Shown in pieces: positions 28,838-35,586 of a stretch of DNA of 64,000 nt. Source of the stretch: Sulfurovum sp. AR. Lineage in GTDB: Bacteria > Campylobacterota > Campylobacteria > Campylobacterales > Sulfurovaceae. Within the stretch, counting starts at the first letter, position 1. Every line of letters begins with the position of its first letter. The notes beneath the pieces were generated by a model that was not told where the DNA came from, did no database searches, and was given only the letters and a program-made list of their open reading frames with translations. Location: the NCBI RefSeq assembly GCF_000296775.1, contig NZ_AJLE01000006.1, forward strand, positions 372,001-436,000. Reading direction: 5' to 3'. The translations under genes and the position numbers were made by a program.

Positions 28838-28917
28838 ATTATTTTGTTGTGCCAAACTTGTTGTGAAGCAAGGACGGAAAGCCATGGGTCTTACACTGTA
28901 AAGATCGCCAGGTTGCC
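28838..28917 (+). ncRNA. Cyclic-di-GMP-I riboswitch (GEMM), tandem copy 2
   Basis: Exact 80-nt duplicate of copy 1, with all aptamer features. The AT-rich closing helix uses different flanks: ATTATTT upstream against AAATAAAT downstream. About 180 nt of leader lie between it and the subtilase ATG at 29099. A weak stem GAAAGT-N13-ACTTTC with TTT after it (28975-29003) could be part of the expression platform. The on/off direction cannot be read with confidence. Confidence 0.93.
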
Positions 28918-29098
28918 TAAATAAATTATATTATTTTTAACAGAACATAAAATATGATTATTGTTTTTTGGGAGAAAGTTATACATTTTTAGACTTTCTT
29001 TACATTCATTTGTTATGATCCCCCGCCAAATCAAATAGAAATGATAGTAAAACTATAATTTGATGTTGAAAATAATTTATTATTATAGGAGATATAAT

Positions 29099-30238
29099 AT
29101 GCGAAAAAATAAATTCTTTAACCTTTATGCCATCCTTTTGTCTATATTGACTTTTACCTCGGCAATGTTTGCATCACCTGCAGAAACACCACGTAAAATC
29201 ATCGTTTTCCAAAAAAGTTTCTCGAATAAAGCTGCGCAAGTAGACTTAATAAAAAAAACCGGTGCGATACCCATCAAACCGCTGAAGATCATCAACGGTA
29301 TGGCAGTCTATCTTCCTGAGCAGGCACAAAGTGCACTTGAAGAGCATTTAGGTGCTGAGATCGTACGTATCGATGAAGATATCATAGTGCATGGAACTGC
29401 TCCGGGTGGAGGAGAACAACCACTGCAAGAGCTTCCGTGGGGCATTGACAGGATCGAAGCAGATATCGCCTGGGGAGACTCCAACGGTACTATGGTCAAT
29501 GTTGCCATTCTCGATACCGGAGCTAATCTCGATCACTTGGACCTGATCGACAATATCAAAGGAAACTATAATGCCATCAGTTCAAGAAAAAGCGCTGCAG
29601 ACGATCATGGCCACGGGACACATGTCACAGGTATCATCGGGGCAGTGAATAACACGATAGGTGTTGTCGGTGTAGGGCCGCAGATAAACCTCTACCCTGT
29701 CAAAGTTCTGGACCGTAAAAATGAAGGAGCACTCTCTGATATTCTTGATGGAATGCAGTGGTGTATCGACAACAATATGCAGGTAGTCAATATGAGTTTT
29801 GGTGCTCTCTACTCAAACCAGTCATTACAGGATGCAGTTATCGCACTCCATAATGCCGGTATCGTTCAGGTTGCAGCTGCTGGAAATACGGGCGGTGCCA
29901 TTCTCTACCCAGCCAAATATCCTGAAACTATCGCTGTATCGTCTGTCGACTCTGCTGATCTGTTGGCTGCAAGTTCAGCCAGAGGAGCAGAGATCGATCT
30001 GGCGGCTCCTGGTGTAGGAATCAATTCTACCGCTATTGATGGATTATATACAACCATGAGCGGGACCAGTATGGCATCACCTCATGTCACAGGAGCAGCC
30101 GCACTGGTACTCTCAGTACATGGAGCACTTACACCAAATGAAGTCAAAGCTAAACTGAAAAACAGTGCGGAAGATTTGGGTTTATTATCAAATGAACAAG
30201 GAGCCGGACTCGTTCGAGCTGATCTAGCAATCTATTAG
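29099..30238 (+). CDS. Secreted S8 subtilisin-like protease with I9-type propeptide
   Basis: Exported serine protease of 379 residues. ATG 29099 follows AGGAGA at 29087-29092; the frame is open to a TTG at 29060 without support. Residues 1-25 are a signal peptide, about 32-98 an inhibitor-I9-like propeptide, and 115-379 the catalytic domain. Catalytic residues are D139 (AILDTGAN), H172 (GHGTHV), oxyanion N263 (AAGNTGG) and S324 (SGTSMASPH). It stands under two tandem c-di-GMP riboswitches and converges on the lasso operon. Possible roles include trimming the exported peptide, attacking competitors' proteins or matrix turnover; none is shown by sequence. Confidence 0.95.
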   Translation: MRKNKFFNLYAILLSILTFTSAMFASPAETPRKIIVFQKSFSNKAAQVDLIKKTGAIPIKPLKIINGMAVYLPEQAQSALEEHLGAEIVRIDEDIIVHGTAPGGGEQPLQELPWGIDRIEADIAWGDSNGTMVNVAILDTGANLDHLDLIDNIKGNYNAISSRKSAADDHGHGTHVTGIIGAVNNTIGVVGVGPQINLYPVKVLDRKNEGALSDILDGMQWCIDNNMQVVNMSFGALYSNQSLQDAVIALHNAGIVQVAAAGNTGGAILYPAKYPETIAVSSVDSADLLAASSARGAEIDLAAPGVGINSTAIDGLYTTMSGTSMASPHVTGAAALVLSVHGALTPNEVKAKLKNSAEDLGLLSNEQGAGLVRADLAIY

Positions 30239-30253
30239 GATACACAAAGTACA

Positions 30254-30283
30254 CAGGGAAAGAAAAAACTTCCCTGCTTTTTT
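30254..30283 (+). terminator. Rho-independent terminator after subtilase gene
   Basis: CAGGGAA (30254-30260) pairs with TTCCCTG (30270-30276) around a 9-nt A-rich loop, followed by CTTTTTT. It is orientated for the rightward subtilase transcript and lies 16 nt before the end of the convergent precursor gene. Confidence 0.85.
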
Positions 30284-30299
30284 AGGCTCTATGAAGTTA

Positions 30300-30476
30300 C
30301 TAAGGAGTAACTGTACCAGCACCACCAAACCCGGTATCTTGCCCCTTATTATAATGTGTGCTACTTGTACCATCGGCACCTGCTGTCGATTTATTATATT
30401 GGGTTTTAGTTCCAATTTTCCCTAAATTTTTTATTTCCGGTTTATTATATTTTTTTATACTAAAGTTTTTTTTCAT
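30300..30476 (-). CDS. Lasso peptide precursor (A)
   Basis: A 58-residue precursor. ATG 30476 has GAGGG 5 nt upstream; an earlier in-frame ATG at 30488 has no ribosome site. The leader carries the YxxPx(I/L) recognition motif, Y10-N-K-P13-E-I15, then L18-G19. From G19 the usual G-x5-T-x spacing reaches T25-Q26, so a core could start at Y27 with D35 at ring position 9. A second site has T37-S38 before S39, with D47 at ring position 9. The C-terminal part is Gly/Thr-rich (GFGGAGTVTP). It overlaps the cyclase gene by 17 nt and is last in its operon. No homologue is recognised. Confidence 0.82.
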   Translation of the reverse strand: MKKNFSIKKYNKPEIKNLGKIGTKTQYNKSTAGADGTSSTHYNKGQDTGFGGAGTVTP

Positions 30477-32316
30477 CCTTACCCTCATTTCTATTTATTT
30501 CTAACCAATTTTCCAAATTACAGAGAGTCCATAAATTAAGAAGATTTTCTGTTAGCATATTGCCAGAAAAATATTCCCTTGTCAAATGCGCTGAAGTCTC
30601 TTCCTTTAGGAGTTCCAAATTAATTAAATTCTGGTGAGATATATTTGAATCGGTAAATATTTGTTTCATTTGTAATTCTATCCCAGGAACTAAACTGGTT
30701 TTATTATTTCTATACAAAACACTATCTGGTACAATACCATCCATGGCCAATTTTAGTATATTTTTATATATTCCGCAATGATGAAGATACTCGGGAGGTA
30801 AACTGATAATGAATTCAACTAGCTTCGTATCAAAAAAGGGATAACGAACTTCAATCCCATCATTGCTATAGTTTTGTAATGCATTAAAATCAATCCAATA
30901 AGAGAAGTGCGGTGAGAGAAAATCTAATCCAAATAATTTTATGTACTTATTATCAACTTCTTTATCAAGTTCGATCTCTTTCATATACAAAGTATTTTTA
31001 AAGAATAGTTTTGATTGTACATGATTAATGGTATTATGAATACTCTCTTTCAAACGATCAACAAAAAATAATGAAAAGATAAACTTAATGAAAATAGACT
31101 TTGACTGCGCTCGTCTTCCAATACATCTTATTGTTTTAAAAAGTTGCACAAACTTTAAATCTTTCAAATGCTGTAACATAAATGAATCATCTCCTCCAAG
31201 TACCTCATCTGCTCCCATTCCAGTGATGACCACCCTAGTTCCACGTTTAGAAAGTATCCTATTCTTCATCACAAATTCAATGAAATTACCTCTCTGAGGG
31301 ATATTCGGAAACTTTGCGTAAAAATTTGACAGATTATACTTTGTAAAGTCTATTTCATTGATATCAAACTTGAGAATATCTGATTTGAACTTTTTTTCTA
31401 ATTGTTGAATATAGTATGTCTCATCACTTGCTAGACCTTTATGTTGCATAGTATGCGCTGTAAATCGCTGTGTCATACCCATTGATATAGCTACAGAATA
31501 TATTGACGAAGAATCCAATCCTCCACTGAGTTCAACTGATAGAGGGTGTGATGATCTCAAAGAAGATTTAACTGCATTATGAAATAAGGTAGAAAATTCT
31601 TTTGCAGCCTCTTCTAATGATATGGTGCTATTGGTTTGAATCTTTTCTGGATACCAATATCTTTCCATTTTAAATTGATTTTTTGATATTGTCATCCAAT
31701 TAGATGAGGGGAGCCGTTTTATCTCTTCAAAAAAACTTTCACTTCGATCCAATGCCATAAACTTGATATACTTTTTAACAGATTGTATATCTAAAACTCT
31801 ATTGAGAAATCCTGATGCAAAAATTGGCTCAATAGAAGTGGCAAATATTAATATTTCTTTATTGTAATAGTAATAAAGTTGTCGAACTCCAAATCTATCT
31901 CTAGATACGAAAAGTTTTTTTTCTTTATTATTCCAAATTGCAAATGCAAAATCACCATTCAAATAGCTTGGACAATGCTTCCCCCACTTTTGATAGGACC
32001 ATAAAATCAAATCTGCGTCAGTGATTTTATCAAAATTGGTTGCTTTTCTGCCTAATTTTTCAATTAATTCAGAACGATTATCCAAGCGTATATCTGCAGC
32101 CAATACTAGATTCTCATCTTCCGATATTAAAGGTTGTTTTTCATATAATGATTCAGGCGTTGTACATAACATTTTATGGCCTAACCCTATACTACCATCA
32201 ATCCAAATACCTTCTGTATCACTCCCCTGTATTTTCATCGTATCAAGCATTCTTTGAATTGTTTCTTTATTTACCGGTTTATCGTCAAACCTGATAATCC
32301 CACAGATACCACTCAT
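30460..32316 (-). CDS. Lasso cyclase, asparagine synthetase-like (C)
   Basis: Lasso C proteins adenylate the side chain of the ring Asp/Glu and close the isopeptide bond to the core N-terminus. The 618-residue protein has an N-terminal Ntn-glutaminase-like domain (1-190) and a synthetase domain with the PPi loop SGGLDSS at 264-270 and GMGADEVLGGDD near 365-376. The N-terminus is MSGICGI: where AsnB has the nucleophile Cys2, this has Ser2, as in lasso cyclases that need no ammonia. The coding sequence is visibly more AT-rich than neighbouring housekeeping genes. Its ATG overlaps the kinase stop by 4 nt. Confidence 0.92.
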   Translation of the reverse strand: MSGICGIIRFDDKPVNKETIQRMLDTMKIQGSDTEGIWIDGSIGLGHKMLCTTPESLYEKQPLISEDENLVLAADIRLDNRSELIEKLGRKATNFDKITDADLILWSYQKWGKHCPSYLNGDFAFAIWNNKEKKLFVSRDRFGVRQLYYYYNKEILIFATSIEPIFASGFLNRVLDIQSVKKYIKFMALDRSESFFEEIKRLPSSNWMTISKNQFKMERYWYPEKIQTNSTISLEEAAKEFSTLFHNAVKSSLRSSHPLSVELSGGLDSSSIYSVAISMGMTQRFTAHTMQHKGLASDETYYIQQLEKKFKSDILKFDINEIDFTKYNLSNFYAKFPNIPQRGNFIEFVMKNRILSKRGTRVVITGMGADEVLGGDDSFMLQHLKDLKFVQLFKTIRCIGRRAQSKSIFIKFIFSLFFVDRLKESIHNTINHVQSKLFFKNTLYMKEIELDKEVDNKYIKLFGLDFLSPHFSYWIDFNALQNYSNDGIEVRYPFFDTKLVEFIISLPPEYLHHCGIYKNILKLAMDGIVPDSVLYRNNKTSLVPGIELQMKQIFTDSNISHQNLINLELLKEETSAHLTREYFSGNMLTENLLNLWTLCNLENWLEINRNEGKDEKKL

Positions 32317-33197
32317 GATAAACCTTTGCTATGCTGACAGATACTATCATGCACTTCACTAAGACGTTCCATATCCCAAGGTATCTGAACACGAAAAACC
32401 TTTATAGTGTTAAGCATTTGAGAAAGATGCTTCAGTCGTTTTGGCTTTAGAAAAGAGAATAAATAAATATTATTTGCTAAAAGGTTGTCAAACTTTTCAA
32501 ACCCTCTAATTTCTTCAAATGATACTTCATTACTTTCATCCACACCTTCCAATACATAAAAAACATGAATAGGTTTAAAGTCAGTTATGAAATTGTCAAC
32601 ATGGTAACCTAAATCTTCAGCTTTCCTGTATGGACGATGATAAGGAAATGAACCCACAGCCATAAATTTACCATCCTTTATAAAAGTCGGAACCTTATCA
32701 TCAGAAACAAGTGTATGTCCCTGCTTGATAAAGTAATCCGTCATGGTTGATTTACCACCCATGGAAGGCGCAATGAATAGTATAGGTTTTCCTTCTACTT
32801 CGACTGCACCTGCATGAAGAAAATCGTATTGCTCCTCCAAGGTAAGATAAAGCGGTAACATCAGGTGAATAAACCAAAAACTCAACAGATTAGAATCACC
32901 TTCTTTATCTAGTTCATAGTAAATCGTCCTCTCTCCTCCAAGCCAATAAAAACGAACTACATCAGCAACTTCATAACAAAATGGCTGCCTTGCTTCATTC
33001 CTCTCAAATTCACGATCACTATAGAAATATACATTACGCCCATGAGCCCAATAAGCCGGAAAACCGCAGATAATAAATGTTTTGAATTTATCTGGTACTC
33101 TTGAAGAGAGTTCTACTTCATATCGTGAAGTTGTTTCATGCGATAGATCCAGAGGGAAGTCAATGTCGCTTTTAATCCGTGTACCATATACTATCAT
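32313..33197 (-). CDS. HPr kinase/phosphorylase-like protein of lasso cluster (K)
   Basis: A 294-residue protein with an HPr-kinase C-terminal-type fold: LHAGAVEVEGKPI, P-loop APSMGGKST at 143-151, then LVSDDKVP. No HPr is encoded nearby. In paeninodin-type lasso clusters such kinases phosphorylate the precursor C-terminal Ser. Here the precursor ends in TVTP, so the target, if any, must be a Thr or an internal Ser. ATG 33197 overlaps the B2 stop as ATGA; the frame is open to a TTG at 33209. Confidence 0.88.
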   Translation of the reverse strand: MIVYGTRIKSDIDFPLDLSHETTSRYEVELSSRVPDKFKTFIICGFPAYWAHGRNVYFYSDREFERNEARQPFCYEVADVVRFYWLGGERTIYYELDKEGDSNLLSFWFIHLMLPLYLTLEEQYDFLHAGAVEVEGKPILFIAPSMGGKSTMTDYFIKQGHTLVSDDKVPTFIKDGKFMAVGSFPYHRPYRKAEDLGYHVDNFITDFKPIHVFYVLEGVDESNEVSFEEIRGFEKFDNLLANNIYLFSFLKPKRLKHLSQMLNTIKVFRVQIPWDMERLSEVHDSICQHSKGLS

Positions 33198-33652
33198 TCG
33201 TTTCCCCAACCAAACGTCGAAATCACCGTAAACTCTTCATATCCTTTAACCCCTGTAAGTATCATATCGCCACACTGGGACCAGGCATGTGCTTTCATCT
33301 TCTCTTCAACATTTTTATCTTTTGCTACCCCAAGATAAAAAACCCCTGGAATACCGCGTTTTTGCAGCATTTTCTGTGCAGTAAGTGACTGTACCAGACA
33401 TGCACTCTCCCAGGGAGTATGTTCAGCTGCTCTGGTGACTGCATGCCCTACTAAAGTTGCAGTCTGCATCTCATCACCCGTCAATGGGATTACCTCACCT
33501 TTGCTTTTTTGATGCTCCAAAGAACGAGTTAACCGCTTAAAAGAGAGAGTCAAAATCGCTGCACGCATGATGCCAAGCATGATATAGGCTTCCAAGAAAA
33601 GTTTCTTCTCTCTACTAGACAATTTAATAAATTTTTGTATTTTTCTCAGCAT
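33194..33652 (-). CDS. Lasso leader peptidase, transglutaminase-like (B2)
   Basis: Cuts the leader from the precursor after B1 has bound it. The 152-residue protein shows the family catalytic cysteine C85 in ESACLVQSLTAQ and histidine H122 in AHAWSQCGD; D129 may complete the triad. The N-terminal helices (1-80) match B2 proteins. It lacks its own B1 domain, so the separate PqqD-like protein is needed. Its start overlaps the exporter gene by 29 nt. Confidence 0.92.
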   Translation of the reverse strand: MLRKIQKFIKLSSREKKLFLEAYIMLGIMRAAILTLSFKRLTRSLEHQKSKGEVIPLTGDEMQTATLVGHAVTRAAEHTPWESACLVQSLTAQKMLQKRGIPGVFYLGVAKDKNVEEKMKAHAWSQCGDMILTGVKGYEEFTVISTFGWGNE

Positions 33653-35408
33653 AAAAATCTTCCTGTATCAGTCCTCTTTTCCGAAGTTCACCATAACTTC
33701 CCTCTGCCTTTACACGCCCATCATCAATGAAATAGATACGATCTGCCTGTTTGATCGTTGTCGTCCTGTGTGCTATGATGATTGTGGTACGGTCTTTAAG
33801 AAATGTCTCTAGTGTTTCATAGAGATGATACTCTGTTTCGTTATCTAAGGCAGATGTGGATTCATCAAATATAACGATCTTTGGATCTGAGAGTATCAAC
33901 CTGGCTATGGCGAGCCGTTGACGCTGTCCTCCAGAGAGACGGATACCGTTTTTACCGATATGTGTTTCCAGACCATTTTCTAACTTAGAGACAAACTCTT
34001 CAAGCTGTGCCGCTTTCAGTGCTTCATAGATCTCAGTCTCGCTTTTTTCTTTGAAAAGAGTGAGATTCATACGAATAGTATCGTTGAAAAAGAGTGCTTC
34101 TTGTAACATGAGTGCCGTATTCTCGCGTACGATGGGTAAGCCTATCTGTTCTATGGGGATACCTCCATACAGTATCTCCCCGGCATGTGAAGGGTAAAAC
34201 CCTACCGTGATCTGGGCAATGGTGGTTTTACCACTTCCGCTAGGACCAATAAGTGCGATCTTTTGCCCTTCTTTTGCTTTTAAACTTATATTGTGCAGTA
34301 CCTCTTTACCATTATCATAGGCAAAAGATATCTCTTTTAACTCCACAGAAGTCGTTTTTTTATCTTCAAATGGGTTACACTCATGTGGATAATGTGGTTC
34401 ATGGGAAAGAGTAAGTAATGTATTGATACGTTCAAGTGCCGGTTTGATAGTTTGATAGGAGATGACCAATCCCATCAATTGCTGCATAGGAGAAACAAGA
34501 GTAGAAAGGTAAAAAAGAAAAGCTATCATCATTCCAACGGTTAAGTCTGAATATGCCACTGCAGCGATGCCCAGTACTCGAAAGATATCCACTACCATAT
34601 TGGTCAAAAGTGTAGATGAAGTTTGTGCAACAGAAGCTTTGTACCCATAGTCAAGTGATGCCGACTCGATCTCTTTTGCACGTCCCTGAAGAATACCAAA
34701 GAAACTTCGTTCCTGGTTGCTCACACGTACCTGTATAAAAAGTTCAAGTGTTTCATTCAGGAGTTCATGATACATTTCATAGGCTTTATATTGACGTCGA
34801 AGCAGTTCTCCTGTCTTACGTCCCAAAAGTTTAGAAAAAGCTAAGAAAAAAGGATTGAGTAAAAACACCAATAATGCCAAGACCCAATTCATCCAAAGCA
34901 TGATCACAGCGATACCCAGCAGCATGAGAGAAGCACTTAAAAGTGTGGTAACTATCTGTCCGGCAAAACCACTGATACTCTCTACATCCTGCACACTCTT
35001 TGAAGCGATGTTCCCTGACTTCAGTGACTCATATTCTGAAAGTGAGATACGTTCTAAATGATGTAAGATTCGATGTCGTAGTAGATAACTTATCTTTTGT
35101 GTGATTTTAGTTGCGTAGAAAGTTTTTTTGTTATTCAAAAAAAATGCTAGAAATCTCAATGTGAGTATCACTGCGAGTATCACAGAGATATACAACCAAA
35201 CTTCAGAATTCCCAAAGATACTGGAAATGAATTCTGTCATCTTCCCTGGATGCCCGAGCAGGACCTCGTCTATCAAAAGAGGCATAAGCATTGGGATAGG
35301 AAGCAAAAGCAACGTTGCACCTATCCCCAACAGGTTGGTACGCCAAAAATCTCTCTCTTGTGCCTTTATCTGATCATGGAGTGTCTTAAATGTATACTTG
35401 CCTGTCAT
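33624..35408 (-). CDS. Lasso peptide ABC exporter (D)
   Basis: A 594-residue half-transporter with six membrane segments (about 25-320) and a nucleotide-binding domain: Walker A GPSGSGKT at 388-395, signature LSGGQRQR at 491-498, Walker B IVIFDE at 511-516. It lacks the C39 peptidase domain of bacteriocin exporters, consistent with B1/B2 removing the leader. It is the first gene of the D-B2-K-C-A operon and starts about 33 nt after the third riboswitch. Confidence 0.93.
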   Translation of the reverse strand: MTGKYTFKTLHDQIKAQERDFWRTNLLGIGATLLLLPIPMLMPLLIDEVLLGHPGKMTEFISSIFGNSEVWLYISVILAVILTLRFLAFFLNNKKTFYATKITQKISYLLRHRILHHLERISLSEYESLKSGNIASKSVQDVESISGFAGQIVTTLLSASLMLLGIAVIMLWMNWVLALLVFLLNPFFLAFSKLLGRKTGELLRRQYKAYEMYHELLNETLELFIQVRVSNQERSFFGILQGRAKEIESASLDYGYKASVAQTSSTLLTNMVVDIFRVLGIAAVAYSDLTVGMMIAFLFYLSTLVSPMQQLMGLVISYQTIKPALERINTLLTLSHEPHYPHECNPFEDKKTTSVELKEISFAYDNGKEVLHNISLKAKEGQKIALIGPSGSGKTTIAQITVGFYPSHAGEILYGGIPIEQIGLPIVRENTALMLQEALFFNDTIRMNLTLFKEKSETEIYEALKAAQLEEFVSKLENGLETHIGKNGIRLSGGQRQRLAIARLILSDPKIVIFDESTSALDNETEYHLYETLETFLKDRTTIIIAHRTTTIKQADRIYFIDDGRVKAEGSYGELRKRGLIQEDFYAEKNTKIY

Positions 35409-35440
35409 CTTAACCTATTGTTTTGTTCCGTACATTAAGT

Positions 35441-35530
35441 TAGGTAACCTGGCAATCTTCTCTGTTACTATCAAATGATAGTATGAAAGACCCATGGCTT
35501 TCTGACCCTGCCTCACAACAGGTGTAGCAT
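35441..35530 (-). ncRNA. Cyclic-di-GMP-I riboswitch (GEMM) of the lasso operon
   Basis: On the leftward strand: a 6-bp stem CCTGTT/GGCAGG capped by GTGA, then GTCAGAAAGCCATGGGTCTT, a longer P3 arm than the tandem copies, GATTGCCAGG and the closing GGTTACC. Relative to Vibrio Vc2, G20 is kept, pair 21-46 is C-G and pair 22-45 is U-A, both compensatory. It ends about 33 nt before the exporter ATG (35408). ACCTA at its 3' edge is complementary to TAGGT in the ribosome-binding region at 35413-35417. Confidence 0.92.
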
Positions 35531-35550
35531 TTATCTTATCAATTTTTATG

Positions 35551-35556
35551 AGTATA
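35551..35556 (-). promoter_or_regulatory. Probable -10 box of the lasso operon
   Basis: Leftward TATACT about 20 nt before the aptamer, within the inverted repeat ATATCAT-AAAT-ATGATAT. The -35 is weak, as is common in Campylobacterota. A 15-nt stretch here also occurs at 28596-28610 before the tandem riboswitches. Confidence 0.45.
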
Positions 35557-35586
35557 TCATAAATATGATATTTTTTTACAATGACG

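Larger units (their letters stand above)
28450..29098. other. 649-nt non-coding region with promoters and tandem riboswitches
   Basis: No plausible gene is seen. It holds divergent promoter space for the PqqD-like gene (leftward) and the subtilase (rightward), the two riboswitch aptamers, and about 180 nt of AT-rich leader before the subtilase ribosome site. A possible -10 box TATATA near 28664 would put the rightward start a dozen nt before the first aptamer. Confidence 0.7.

Noticed and set aside
28690-28917. Tandem 80-nt repeats as a CRISPR or IS-end duplication
   Set aside because: Only two units, too long for CRISPR repeats, and the sequence has all the features of a GEMM-I aptamer, with a diverged third copy elsewhere.
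28690-28917. Aptamers as 3',3'-cGAMP (Hypr) sensors
   Set aside because: Position 20 is G by alignment to Vc2; the cGAMP class usually has A there. Not excluded biochemically.
29099-30238. Subtilase as a lasso isopeptidase
   Set aside because: Known lasso isopeptidases belong to a different serine protease family (S9/prolyl oligopeptidase-like) and are not secreted with an I9 propeptide.
30477-30488. Earlier ATG of the precursor (four extra residues)
   Set aside because: No ribosome site before 30488, while ATG 30476 has GAGGG at good spacing.
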